A stretch of DNA of 64,000 nucleotides from Domibacillus mangrovi (GCF_001906925.1 NZ_MRWQ01000005.1:310001-374000); one strand, 5' to 3'. Shown: positions 43,991-52,302, counted from the first letter of the stretch. The notes: generated by a model not told the origin, from the letters alone. Numbers and translations: made by a program.

Positions 43991-44983
43991 TTATTGTACA
44001 AATTGTTTATCAATTAATGCTGCAAAATCTGGTTTTTCTTTCAAAAACTTGAGGTCGTATGAGGAAGCCGCAAATTCCTTCACCACTTCTTCATTAATAT
44101 CTGCTGTATACGTGATCCGTTTCCATGCACTGTCAACGACATCTGCAGGTAGCTCCTGTTTCGTCGTTTCTTTAATATCTGCAATCGTTAACGTTTTCGT
44201 TTCATCTGGATTACTGTTAATAAAATCAATCGCTTTTTTGTGAGCACTGACAATTGATTGAACAAGCTCAGGATTTTCTTCAATTAAAGCGCCATTTGTT
44301 GCAAGTACCGAGTTCGGTAATGTCGTTCCGTATGAGATTTCTGTGCTGTCAACAATGATTTTTGCATTTTCTTCTTTGACAAGAAGTGATCCCCACGGCT
44401 CTGGAACAGCAGCTAGATCCACTTTTCCTGATTCAAATAAGCCCGCATATTGCGCCGGTTTCCCTGTCGTATGCTTTAATGTACCACCAATCCGGTTTGA
44501 TTGGATACCGTAATCGCTGATGAACGTTTCCATTTGAACATCATGTGTGCATCCGACGCCTGGCGTGATAAACGTCTTCCCTTCGAAATCTTCCACTGTT
44601 TCAATCCCGCTGCCATCGCGTGCAACAATGACGGTACCGCCTGAGGAGCTCCCTGCAATCATTTTCACGTCTGCTCCATTTGTAAAATTATTCATGACCG
44701 GTCCAGGACCGACAAGACCAGCATCCACATCACCGGTTTTTAGCGCCACCATAAACGCGCCTCCATCCGGGAATGTTTTGTACTCCACATCATATTCGTC
44801 GCCAAGCGCTTCTTCATAATAGCCTTTTTCTTTGGCAACAATCGCTGGAACGTGATCAAGATTCGGGAAATAGCCAATGACGACTTTTTCTTTTTCGCCT
44901 GCCCCTTCTTCACTTGACCCGCATGCTGCGAGTGTTAATACTGTTGCCGCGGCAATAAAACCAGCTGCCCATTTCTTTTTCAT
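43991..44983 (-). CDS. ABC transporter substrate-binding lipoprotein (sulfonate/taurine/nitrate type)
   Basis: 330 residues from the ATG at 44983 (MKKKWAAGFIAAA), preceded by AAAGGAGGAG. Signal peptide with lipobox LAAC at about residue 20, so a membrane-anchored lipoprotein. The NMT1/SsuA-like fold shows IGYFPNLDHVPAIVAKEKGYYEE, GDVDAGLVGPGPVMNNF and FEGKTFITPGVGC. Third gene of an ATPase-permease-binding protein operon. Position directly before S-box-controlled met genes suggests a sulfur compound such as an alkanesulfonate; substrate is inferred. Confidence 0.88.
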   Translation of the reverse strand: MKKKWAAGFIAAATVLTLAACGSSEEGAGEKEKVVIGYFPNLDHVPAIVAKEKGYYEEALGDEYDVEYKTFPDGGAFMVALKTGDVDAGLVGPGPVMNNFTNGADVKMIAGSSSGGTVIVARDGSGIETVEDFEGKTFITPGVGCTHDVQMETFISDYGIQSNRIGGTLKHTTGKPAQYAGLFESGKVDLAAVPEPWGSLLVKEENAKIIVDSTEISYGTTLPNSVLATNGALIEENPELVQSIVSAHKKAIDFINSNPDETKTLTIADIKETTKQELPADVVDSAWKRITYTADINEEVVKEFAASSYDLKFLKEKPDFAALIDKQFVQ

Positions 44984-44997
44984 ATTATTCTCCTCCT

Positions 44998-45756
44998 TTA
45001 GTTCGTATCCAATCCCCAACGTTTCATCACATTTCGTTCAACACGCTGGAAGAAAATCAAATCGACAATCGAGCCTATAACACCAATTAAAATCATAACG
45101 GCGATCACAAGGCTCATATCACCGAAATCAGATGCATATTTCAGTGTATAGCCAAGACCCGGTCCTGTACTTAAAATTTCAGCGGCCATTAACGCACGCC
45201 AGGCAAATGCCCACGCAAGGCGCATGCCCGTTACCGCATAAGGCACAGATGCCGGTAAAATAACGCGAATAAATTGATCAATCCCTTTTGACCCCATCGT
45301 TTCCGCAGCACGTATGTAAAGCGGTGGTACGTTTTTGATACCCATTCGCATATTGATCGTCATCACGAGCGTTCCACCAAGTACGACAATAAAAATAACG
45401 GCTTTTTCGTTCAAACCAAACCACATAATAGCTAATGGAAGCCAGACGATACTTGGTACGCTTTGTAAAGCAAGAATGAGAGCACCGAGTGTGTCATCCG
45501 CTGTTTTTGATTTTGCCAGAATAATGCCAAGGGCTGTTCCAAGAGCAAGTGAGATGGCAAGGCCAATAAACAAACGGGTAAAACTAGCTCGTAAATCATA
45601 TAAAAGCGTCTTATCCACAAATCCGCGTTTCATTGCTTCCCATACGTCAGTCGGTTTCGGCATGACATCCGGTGTCCATCCTCCTGCTCTGACGATAAAC
45701 TCCCACGCAATAACTAGAACAATAAAAAAGATGAATTGCTTACCTATTTTCTGCAT
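44998..45756 (-). CDS. ABC transporter permease (SsuC/TauC type)
   Basis: 252 residues, six membrane segments, and the permease EAA loop RAAETMGSKGIDQFIRVILPASVPYAVTGMRLA near residue 155. Its start overlaps the end of the ATPase gene by 17 bases, and the binding-protein gene begins 15 bases after it ends. Works as a dimer in the membrane with the ATPase. No oddities. Confidence 0.93.
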   Translation of the reverse strand: MQKIGKQFIFFIVLVIAWEFIVRAGGWTPDVMPKPTDVWEAMKRGFVDKTLLYDLRASFTRLFIGLAISLALGTALGIILAKSKTADDTLGALILALQSVPSIVWLPLAIMWFGLNEKAVIFIVVLGGTLVMTINMRMGIKNVPPLYIRAAETMGSKGIDQFIRVILPASVPYAVTGMRLAWAFAWRALMAAEILSTGPGLGYTLKYASDFGDMSLVIAVMILIGVIGSIVDLIFFQRVERNVMKRWGLDTN

Positions 45757-46525
45757 ATGATAATTCCTCTTTTACAACTTTATCGATTTCTTCTTTTAAT
45801 AACTGGTTAATTCGTTTCTCAAGCTCAATCGTTTCAGGCACATCGAAGCGGCGCGGACGAGGCAGATCAACTGGAATGTCCGCAATAATCCGTCCTGGCC
45901 GCGTCCCCATAACAATAATTCGCTCGGACAGTTTAATGGATTCAGAAATACTATGTGTAACGAACAAAACAGTTTTTTTCGTGTCCAGCCAAATGCGTTC
46001 CAATTCTCCATGCATACGTGTTCGCGTTTGTTCATCAAGCGCACCGAACGGTTCATCCATTAACAGAACTTTCGGGTCCATCGCAAATGCCCGGGCAATC
46101 GCGACACGCTGCTGCATACCGCCGGATAATTCATGCGGGTAATGCTTCCCATAATTAGACAACTGAACCATTTGCAAATAGTGGCGCGCCTTTTCGACGG
46201 CTTCTGCTTTTTTCATTTCTTTTTTATAAGGAAATATGACGTTTTCTTCCACATTTAGCCACGGAAATAACGCAGCCTGTTGAAAGACCATCCCGCGGTC
46301 TTTACCAGGCTTCGTAATTGGTACACCATCGAGTAGGATTGTACCGCTTGACGGTTTGACAAGACCCGCCACCATCGATAAAAGTGTTGATTTCCCGCAT
46401 CCTGATGGACCCAGTATTGAAATAAATTCTCCCTCGTCAACAGAAGCTGAGACATTGTCTAGCACAATATTAATCACTTTATTATTTGTATACTCTTTAT
46501 TAATTTGATCGATGTGTAAAAACAT
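45740..46525 (-). CDS. ABC transporter ATP-binding protein (SsuB/TauB type)
   Basis: 261 residues from the ATG at 46525 (MFLHIDQINKEY), the better-spaced start after AAGTGGGTG; a GTG lies 12 bases upstream. Walker A GPSGCGKST near residue 40, signature LSGGMQQRVAIARAFA near 130, Walker B VLLMDEPFGALDEQT. First gene of the transporter operon; the promoter lies at 46578-46605. No riboswitch is visible in its leader, so its control differs from that of metI-metC. Confidence 0.93.
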   Translation of the reverse strand: MFLHIDQINKEYTNNKVINIVLDNVSASVDEGEFISILGPSGCGKSTLLSMVAGLVKPSSGTILLDGVPITKPGKDRGMVFQQAALFPWLNVEENVIFPYKKEMKKAEAVEKARHYLQMVQLSNYGKHYPHELSGGMQQRVAIARAFAMDPKVLLMDEPFGALDEQTRTRMHGELERIWLDTKKTVLFVTHSISESIKLSERIIVMGTRPGRIIADIPVDLPRPRRFDVPETIELEKRINQLLKEEIDKVVKEELSYAENR

Positions 46526-46577
46526 TTTAACACCCACTTATTTAATAATCCCCATTTGTTAAATCGGATTTATATGT

Positions 46578-46605
46578 ATTATACGCTATGCCTTGAAATT
46601 GTCAA
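46578..46605 (-). promoter_or_regulatory. SigA promoter of the sulfonate-type ABC operon
   Basis: Minus strand TTGACA (46605-46600), 16-base spacer, TATAAT (46583-46578): both boxes perfect, so an unseen repressor (for example a CymR-type sulfur regulator) is likely. Confidence 0.82.
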
Positions 46606-46976
46606 TCTAATTTCTTAAGTTAATTTTTTCCAAACGAATGCTGAGCTCATTATTTTTATGTTGGATAAATAATCCGAAGTCAGAAACTTTACTGGAAGAG
46701 ACAATAGGAGAAAACAGTCACATTACCAAAATCATCGTGTTGTTTGAAAACATATAAGCATATACCCTCTTAAGTCTTCCTTTTATCACCTGCTTAGAAA
46801 CTGTTAACGGTTATGACAACATCACATATAAAAAATCTTATCTTTCGGAATTTTTCATGTATAAATAAAAGTTTGCAGCATATATATTAAGTAGTACATA
46901 ACTATTTATTTTTTACATATTAATCTTTTGTAAATTTTATGTTAAGATATAAGCATAGGTATTGACAAATAGATTG
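46606..46976. other. AT-rich intergenic stretch, no gene seen
   Basis: Between the ABC operon promoter and the orphan ORF at 46998. No ribosome site with a credible frame, no hairpin terminator and no riboswitch recognised. TTGACA at 46962 has no matching -10; a weak TTGTAA-14-TATAAG occurs near 46928-46953. Confidence 0.4.
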
Positions 46977-46997
46977 GAGGAAGGAGTGTCGTGAATT

Positions 46998-47273
46998 ATG
47001 ACAGTAGCTGAATTTTTTGGAGGAATCGAATATTCTGTTACACAATTTGCTGTACAGCTTACGAAAGAAATGGAAGAGAAAATCGTAAAGCGCGAGTTGT
47101 TTTACGAAGATCAGATTACCCGCTATATTGATCACCGCGCAACATTATTCACTCAATCATTACCCCTCAATTTGGCCGTCTCAGCGGTAATGAAAAAAGA
47201 AATAAAGACCCATGTTTTTTTTAAGCTGAAACCGGTTATAAACCGTCATATCGTATTCCAAGTCGTAAAATAA
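46998..47273 (+). CDS. Orphan protein, unknown function (91 residues)
   Basis: ATG at 46998 after GGAGGAAGGAG. The product begins MTVAEFFGGIEYSVTQFAVQ, has an amphipathic charged first half (TKEMEEKIVKRELFYEDQI) and a basic second half ending KPVINRHIVFQVVK. No membrane segment, no known motif. Its stop codon begins repeat copy C, just as the ppk stop begins copy A. Composition resembles neighbours, but with no homolog recognised it may be lineage-specific. Confidence 0.6.
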   Translation: MTVAEFFGGIEYSVTQFAVQLTKEMEEKIVKRELFYEDQITRYIDHRATLFTQSLPLNLAVSAVMKKEIKTHVFFKLKPVINRHIVFQVVK

Positions 47274-47322
47274 AACTTCATTCAATAGAGGATCTTACTA
47301 CCCGTTCATGCGGGATAAAAAG
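47271..47322 (+). repeat. Dispersed structured repeat, copy C (short, internally deleted)
   Basis: The plus strand reads TAAAACTTCATTCA (TAA being the stop codon of the orphan ORF), a 6-base link, then GATCTTACTACCCGTTCATG and CGGGATAAAA. These equal the left and right ends of copy B joined together, with about 210 internal bases missing. Same direction as the preceding gene. Confidence 0.75.
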
Positions 47323-47353
47323 AGACGCTTCGCAGTTTGCGAAGCGTCTCTTT
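47319..47353. terminator. Bidirectional terminator between the orphan ORF and the lipid kinase gene
   Basis: AAAGAGACGCTTCGC and GCGAAGCGTCTCTTT form a perfect 15-bp stem with a 5-base loop; the left arm fuses with the end of repeat copy C. Confidence 0.85.
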
Positions 47354-48264
47354 CATGTTGTTAAAATGAGCTGAAGTGCTTTTGCATGAACAGTGATTTG
47401 AACCGGAGTTGTTCCGATCTGTTCTCCATCAACCATGATAGAAATCGGTCTGTCTGTATGGATTGTCACGATTTTCCCTTTTTTATACGTAACACCATGC
47501 GTTAAAACAGGATTGCCTCGTAATAGTGCCGGGAACAGTCGAAAGAGAATGTTTGTCCGTTTCACTGTATGCAGCATGGTTATATCTAATACACCGTCGA
47601 TTGGATGTGCATACGGACAAATAACGAGTCCCCCGCCATAAGAGGATGTGTTCCCACATGCAATCAACCACGTTTCATCTGAGACAAACTTGTCATTGTC
47701 AATCATGATTGTACTTTTAAATGGTTTAAATACTAGTGACGATAAAATAGTCCCGATCGCATAGTTAAATGTGCCAGCCCCCATTTTATTGAACCACTTT
47801 TTATAAAAGGCTCTATTTATACGCTCCGCAATATCTGCGTCCAGTCCTGTTCCTGTGACTGTTAATCCATAGCTTGTATTCACTTTCAGCACATCAATCT
47901 GTTTTCGTTTGCGGGCCGTAAGCAGCTGATCCACAAATTGTCCCGGATGATACGTTAATCCGAAAATGCGAGCAATATCGTTACCTGAACCTGCTGGCAA
48001 AACAGCGATCGCCACATCCGTATGGACGACATCTTGTAAAATGGCATTGACTGTTCCATCACCGCCGATGATCGCTACAGCTTTCACTTTCACTTCCTTC
48101 ATTTTTTGCCAGACAAATTCGCGTGCTGATGCTTCTGAACCGCCGATTAGTACATCATACTGGACGTGCTTCTTTTTTAGATGCCGCTCCACTTTTGTCC
48201 AGAGTGATCGAGCGTTTCCATTTCCAGATGACGGGTTGACAATAATAATATAAATAAGGACCAC
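47353..48264 (-). CDS. Diacylglycerol kinase-like lipid kinase (YegS/DgkB/BmrU family)
   Basis: About 303 residues. Kinase motifs: IVNPSSGNGNA at the start, IIGGDGTVNAILQ near residue 75, LPAGSGNDIARIFGL near 95, and the C-terminal half with GTGLDADIAERIN and VDGEQIGTTPVQITV. It phosphorylates diacylglycerol or a related lipid at the membrane. The start is unclear: the frame opens at a TTG (48273) and a GTG (48264) that both lie inside repeat copy E, without a convincing ribosome site. I chose the GTG because it gives the family's usual N-terminus. Confidence 0.85.
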   Translation of the reverse strand: MVLIYIIIVNPSSGNGNARSLWTKVERHLKKKHVQYDVLIGGSEASAREFVWQKMKEVKVKAVAIIGGDGTVNAILQDVVHTDVAIAVLPAGSGNDIARIFGLTYHPGQFVDQLLTARKRKQIDVLKVNTSYGLTVTGTGLDADIAERINRAFYKKWFNKMGAGTFNYAIGTILSSLVFKPFKSTIMIDNDKFVSDETWLIACGNTSSYGGGLVICPYAHPIDGVLDITMLHTVKRTNILFRLFPALLRGNPVLTHGVTYKKGKIVTIHTDRPISIMVDGEQIGTTPVQITVHAKALQLILTT

Positions 48265-48344
48265 CCACTTCAAGACTTTAGGAACCGAAGAAGATAAGTG
48301 AGCGGATTAACTGCCCGTAAAAGCCCGACTTGAGCTGTTTGTTA
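48250..48344 (-). repeat. Dispersed structured repeat, copy E (partial)
   Basis: Sense on the minus strand, from the stop codon of the broken ytkA-like gene. It keeps AAACAG-CTCAAG, CGGGCTTTTACGGGCAGTTAATC and the long arm through CACTTATCTTCTTC to AAGTCTTGAAGTGGG, matching copy B 56150-56210, but lacks the GUCCU hairpin (deleted between CTCAAG and CGGGC) and the right end. It runs into the start region of the lipid kinase gene. Confidence 0.78.
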
Positions 48345-48752
48345 TTTCACTTCCACTTGATGCTCTTCATGTTCATGCAGTCCTTCGTTATTTTCAACAT
48401 GAACTTTCACGGTGAACGTACCTGCTTCTGGAAATGGATAAGCAGCTGTATATTCGCCTGGACTCGTTTCTTTCGTATCAGCCTATTCATGTTTTTCAGC
48501 ATTGCTATTGTTCCAAATCTCATAACGTACATGAGCTTTTTCTAGTGGCCTATTCTCATTTTCCACATGGGCAGTTAGATTTGTTTCCGTTTCAGTTCCT
48601 ACATCATTGAGCTTCATAAAATGCACCGAAAAGCCTGTCTTACTTTCGCCGTGTCCATGCTCATGAGCTGCTTCTTCATGAACAGCGCCCATTCCGACTG
48701 TAACAGACGTTTTCGGCATCGTATGCAGTCCTCTTGCTGTTACGTGCACCTG
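48342..48752 (-). pseudogene. Broken YtkA-like domain protein (5' truncated, in-frame TAG)
   Basis: Minus-strand frame reads VHVTARGLHTMPKTSVTVG (the tail of one YtkA-like domain), a His-rich linker (HEEAAHEHGHGESK), then a second YtkA-like domain VHFMKLNDVGTETETNLTAHVENENRPLEKAHVRYEIWNNSNAEKHE. A single TAG at 48485-48483 follows, and the same frame continues with ADTKETSPGEYTAAYPFPEAGTFTVKVHVENNEGLHEHEEHQVEVK to TAA at 48344-48342. The upstream end lacks a start and is out of frame. Such secreted domains often lie near ctaG, as here. One nonsense change plus loss of the 5' end explains it. Confidence 0.82.
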
Positions 48753-48836
48753 TTATCTCTATTTTAAAGGTAGCATCAACCTTTCTATTTTACCTCCTTT
48801 GCCAACTAAAATCTCTATCATTCTATCTCTTTACAT

Positions 48837-49706
48837 TTAATGTTTCATATATCGGTGCTGATAAATAGAAGGAAGTACACATGAACAGTCCTTTTCCTCC
48901 CAAGGGTCTAACACTTTATTTCCAAAATGAGCAGTCATCTTCAATCCAAATTTGTGCATTCCCAACATAAAAATTCCTGCTAACTGTTGATCATACTTCA
49001 TATTAAGCGGAGATGGAAACAGCTCCTGAACAGAAGACGAAGATGGCAGACAAAGTTCTAATGTGAGCTGCATCAGATTAGGATTACTCACTCCATCTAT
49101 AAAAGCACTGAAAATGAATAGTAAACAAGCAGGCATTAAAATCATCCCGTTCAAAAATGTATATCGTTTCCTTTGACCTTTGCAATAGCGCTGATTTGGA
49201 TCTGGTGATGCAAGAGGCCACCACGTACTAAAAGATAACGCGATTAGCAATAGCATATAGCCATTATGAAGAAGGGAATGTTGCAAAATCACATCTAACA
49301 CGACTGGTAAATGGTAGATAAAAAATAATACAGCAAAAACAATTAATGATATCATCGGTGGTAAAAAGAATTTACTTATTCCTCTAACAAGTGAAATATT
49401 TCGTATTTTCTGAAATAATAATTCAGGAATCCCTAACAAAAAAACGGGAGGGATAATAAAATATAAAATACTCATTTGAATCATATGCATACTGAATGAA
49501 AGATGAGCCATTGCTGATAAAGGGCTGGCAATGATTACATAAAATAGAAATAAGCTTAAGAAAAAGAGAAGTGGTTGCTTTTGATATATTTTCGTGCTTG
49601 TAAAGGCTTTCAATAATCCGATATACAGTACTGCCACGCAAATGACGCCTATCAAATAGGGTGAATTCCATAACGATTGACTGCTAAACAACATTTCAAA
49701 AAACAT
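48837..49706 (-). CDS. ctaG: Cytochrome c oxidase assembly factor CtaG
   Basis: 289 residues with about seven membrane segments. Family features: SPYLIGVICVAVLYIGLL, SPLSAMAHLSFSMHMIQMSILYFIIPPVFLLGIP and HLPVVLDVILQHSLLHNGYMLLLIALSFSTWWPLASP, with conserved His residues thought to help build the oxidase copper site. AAAGGAG precedes the ATG. No cta oxidase genes are in the window, so it stands apart. The adjoining ytkA-like gene is broken. Confidence 0.9.
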   Translation of the reverse strand: MFFEMLFSSQSLWNSPYLIGVICVAVLYIGLLKAFTSTKIYQKQPLLFFLSLFLFYVIIASPLSAMAHLSFSMHMIQMSILYFIIPPVFLLGIPELLFQKIRNISLVRGISKFFLPPMISLIVFAVLFFIYHLPVVLDVILQHSLLHNGYMLLLIALSFSTWWPLASPDPNQRYCKGQRKRYTFLNGMILMPACLLFIFSAFIDGVSNPNLMQLTLELCLPSSSSVQELFPSPLNMKYDQQLAGIFMLGMHKFGLKMTAHFGNKVLDPWEEKDCSCVLPSIYQHRYMKH

Positions 49707-49921
49707 GTTATCACTCCTTTTGTTCTAATCGTGTTATATTTTGTTACTCTCTTGTTCTATTAGCATTGTTTATTCCTTCTATATCTTCGTTATATCTCGC
49801 TGATCGATCATTCTATAAAATAATGTTATTCATCAAAAAACTAGTTTGTATAGGTTTTTTATAATGTTATTGATTAAGATTGATCATATTAAACTCTATG
49901 TTTTAAGTATTGTAAAAAACG
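49707..49921. other. AT-rich intergenic stretch upstream of ctaG
   Basis: Contains the ctaG ribosome site; no clear promoter, gene or known RNA. ATAATGTTATTGATTAAG-type AT repeats only. The two hairpins between here and thiE are listed separately. Confidence 0.4.
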
Positions 49922-49969
49922 GAAAGCTGTTATAAATGTTGTTAAAGAACAACATTTATAACAGCTTTC
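49922..49969. repeat. Perfect 22-bp inverted repeat with 4-base loop
   Basis: Arms 49922-49943 and 49948-49969 are exact reverse complements, AT-rich, loop AAAG. The minus strand continues CGTTTTTTAC, so it can act as a terminator there; but a separate thiE terminator lies closer to thiE. Confidence 0.8.
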
Positions 49970-49989
49970 ATTCGTTCTGTACATTGCCA

Positions 49990-50033
49990 TAAAAATAGCC
50001 CTGATTTTCTTCTTAGAGAGAAAAATCAGAGCT
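49990..50033 (-). terminator. Terminator of the thi operon
   Basis: Minus strand AGCTCTGATTTT and AAAATCAGGGCT pair with one G-T; ATTTTTATGG follows. Confidence 0.78.
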
Positions 50034-50057
50034 TTATCTAGAGTACTTCTTTTCTTT

Positions 50058-50696
50058 TTAATTGCTGCTTTCAACAGCCGCTTGCAGTTCTACAACCGCC
50101 TGTTTTACGTCATCTGCATAGCTGATCGCTGAAATGATAGAAACGCCATCTGCACCTGCAGCAATAACCGGCGCTGCATTATCAATGGTAATCCCGCCAA
50201 TGCCTACGATCGGGATCGTAAGATTTTGAGCCCGCATCGTTTTAATAAGTGCCGTTCCTGCAACTGGCCCCGTATCGGTTTTCGTACCCGTCTGATATAT
50301 GGGACCGGTTCCAACGTAGTCTGCACCGTCTGCGATTGCTTTTTTCGCCTCGTCCATCGTATGAACAGATACACCAACGATGCCCCCGTTTATTTTTCCC
50401 CGGACGCTAGAAGCTGCTTCGTCTTCCTGTCCAATATGTACACCATCCGCGCCAATTTCAACGGCCAATTCGATATCATCATTTATAATAAACGGGATAT
50501 TGGCTTCTCGACAAAGAGCTTGTAGACGAACAGCCTGCTCTTTTTTTGCGCTTCCTGCCAATGCATCTTTTCCCTTTTCACGAAATTGGAACATTGTAAT
50601 ACCGCCGTCAATCGCTGCTTGCAATGTCTCTTCAATCGACTGTTTGCAGTTAGGTGTGCCTGCGATAAAGTAAACGGCCAGTTGTTCTCTGTTCAT
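50058..50696 (-). CDS. thiE: Thiamine-phosphate synthase
   Basis: Joins hydroxymethylpyrimidine pyrophosphate to thiazole phosphate to make thiamine phosphate. 212 residues from the ATG at 50696, which overlaps the thiD stop (TAATG) and has GGGGTGG upstream. TIM-barrel motifs: QFREKGKDAL near residue 37, IINDDIELAVEIGADGVHIGQED near 75, YVGTGPIYQTGTKTD near 130 and GIGGITIDNA near 167. Last gene of the thi operon under the TPP riboswitch. Confidence 0.96.
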   Translation of the reverse strand: MNREQLAVYFIAGTPNCKQSIEETLQAAIDGGITMFQFREKGKDALAGSAKKEQAVRLQALCREANIPFIINDDIELAVEIGADGVHIGQEDEAASSVRGKINGGIVGVSVHTMDEAKKAIADGADYVGTGPIYQTGTKTDTGPVAGTALIKTMRAQNLTIPIVGIGGITIDNAAPVIAAGADGVSIISAISYADDVKQAVVELQAAVESSN

Positions 50697-51499
50697 TAGC
50701 ATCCACCCCGCTGCCGGTACGCCCAGTGATTCGTCGGACCATGGCCGCTTCCGATGTTAATTCCATCTTCAATCGCCGCCTGAATAAATTGTTTCGCCGT
50801 TTCAGCTGCTGTTCGCACAGATGCACCCTTCGCAATCTCCGCTGTCATCGCAGCGGAAAATGTACAGCCCGTTCCATGCGTATCTTTCGTGTCAATTCGC
50901 TTTCCTGTAAATGTGTGGAACTCTTTACCATCGTACAGCAAATCATATGTCACGGCTCCTTCGTCATGCCCGCCTTTAATAAGCACATTTTTCACACCAA
51001 GTGCCGCAATCACTTTCGCTGCCTCTTTCTTATCTTCCTCCGATTTAATCGTTCGCTTTGAGATCGCTTCTGCTTCCGGAATATTCGGAGTCACGACGAG
51101 CGCAAGCGGTAACAATTTTGTTTTTAATGCTTCCATCGCTTCTTCTTGTAAAAGCGGTGCGCCTCCTTTCGCAATCATGACAGGGTCCACGATGACGTTT
51201 GTAAAATGATGTTCCTTTATTTTCAATGCGACGGCTTCAATAATGTCGGCTGAGAATAACATACCTGTTTTCAATGAATCAACGCCAATATCTGATGCAA
51301 CCGCATCAATCTGCTTTTCAACCGCTACCACAGTCATTGGATACACACCGTGGACGCCGAGTGTATTTTGTGCGGTTACAGCCGTCAATGCGGATGTGCC
51401 AAATACACCGAGTTCTTGAAATGTCTTTAAATCGGCTTGAATACCTGCTCCACCCCCACTGTCTGAACCAGCTATGGTTAATGCTTTACAAATCGTCAT
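50696..51499 (-). CDS. thiD: Hydroxymethylpyrimidine/phosphomethylpyrimidine kinase
   Basis: Two-step phosphorylation of the pyrimidine half of thiamine. 267 residues starting MTICKALTIAGSDSGGGAGIQAD at 51499; the ATG overlaps the thiM stop (ATGA) and follows GGGAGG. The ribokinase-fold signature DTHGTGCTFSAAMTAEIAKG near residue 208 contains the catalytic Asp/Gly loop (DTHGTGC). Salvage and de novo routes both use it. Confidence 0.96.
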   Translation of the reverse strand: MTICKALTIAGSDSGGGAGIQADLKTFQELGVFGTSALTAVTAQNTLGVHGVYPMTVVAVEKQIDAVASDIGVDSLKTGMLFSADIIEAVALKIKEHHFTNVIVDPVMIAKGGAPLLQEEAMEALKTKLLPLALVVTPNIPEAEAISKRTIKSEEDKKEAAKVIAALGVKNVLIKGGHDEGAVTYDLLYDGKEFHTFTGKRIDTKDTHGTGCTFSAAMTAEIAKGASVRTAAETAKQFIQAAIEDGINIGSGHGPTNHWAYRQRGGC

Positions 51500-52302
51500 T
51501 GCTTCCATTCCTCCCATTTCGCCTGTTGATTTATTTCCTCTCTTCCTGTTAACGATAATTCATTTAAAAATGCTGCCGCAAATGTACCCGGACGATTTGG
51601 TCCTGATGTTTCTACTGCGCGCTCAGCTGCTACCCCATAAAAGATAAGTGCGGAGGCCGCTGCTTTTGCATAGTTTTTTTCGACTGCACAAAACGATGCG
51701 ATCACAGAACCGAGCAAACAGCCCGTTCCTGTCACGCTCGTTAAGATCGGATCGCCATTCCGAACAATAAATGATTCATTTCCTGCAACGACATCTTCCG
51801 CTCCTGTAATAACGCACGTGACGCCGAGCATTTTTTCTGCTTCTTTTGCAAGATGACGAACATTCGCATTTCCTCCGCCATCCACGCCTTTTACTTGAAC
51901 CGATTGGCCACATAAAACCGCAATTTCACCGGCATTTCCACGTAAAATGTCCACATTTACTTCCGCTAAAATTCGTTTTGCACTTTCAGTCCGGTACAAT
52001 GTTGCACCGGCTCCAACCGGGTCAAATAACACCGGAACACCCGCCTCGTTTGCTGCCTTTCCTGCTAAAATCATTGCGTCGACCTTCGATGCTGTTAGCG
52101 TACCGATGTTTAATACAACGGCACTTGCGATTTTCGCCATATCAGCTGCTTCTTCCACTGCATCTGCCATGACCGGGGAGGCACCGAGTGCAAGCAGGCC
52201 ATTAGCTGTAAAATTTGTAACGACTGTGTTCGTTAAATTATGCACGAGCGGTTTATTTTTTCTGACACGTTCAAGCAATTCTGCTGCAAATTCATTGTTC
52301 AA
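51496..52302 (-). CDS. thiM: Hydroxyethylthiazole kinase
   Basis: Phosphorylates the thiazole half for salvage. 268 residues: VHNLTNTVVTNFTANGLLALGASPVMAD near residue 20, VLFDPVGAGATLYRT near 90, and VTGTGCLLGSVIASFCAV near 188, the family's anion-hole loop. With thiW, thiD and thiE it forms a complete precursor-uptake and salvage route; the thiazole biosynthesis genes (thiG, thiS, thiF) are absent from this window. Confidence 0.96.
   Translation of the reverse strand: MNNEFAAELLERVRKNKPLVHNLTNTVVTNFTANGLLALGASPVMADAVEEAADMAKIASAVVLNIGTLTASKVDAMILAGKAANEAGVPVLFDPVGAGATLYRTESAKRILAEVNVDILRGNAGEIAVLCGQSVQVKGVDGGGNANVRHLAKEAEKMLGVTCVITGAEDVVAGNESFIVRNGDPILTSVTGTGCLLGSVIASFCAVEKNYAKAAASALIFYGVAAERAVETSGPNRPGTFAAAFLNELSLTGREEINQQAKWEEWKQ

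Noticed and set aside
43699-44052. 117-codon plus-strand frame over the metI leader
   Set aside because: Antisense to a clear SAM riboswitch and promoter; no ribosome site.
46962-46967. TTGACA as promoter of the orphan ORF
   Set aside because: No -10 box at 16-18 bases; the ribosome site occupies that place.
47269-48344. Composite transposon made of the lipid kinase gene between repeat copies C and E
   Set aside because: The copies are short deletion forms with no transposase and no target duplication seen; flanking is more simply explained by the frequency of the repeat.
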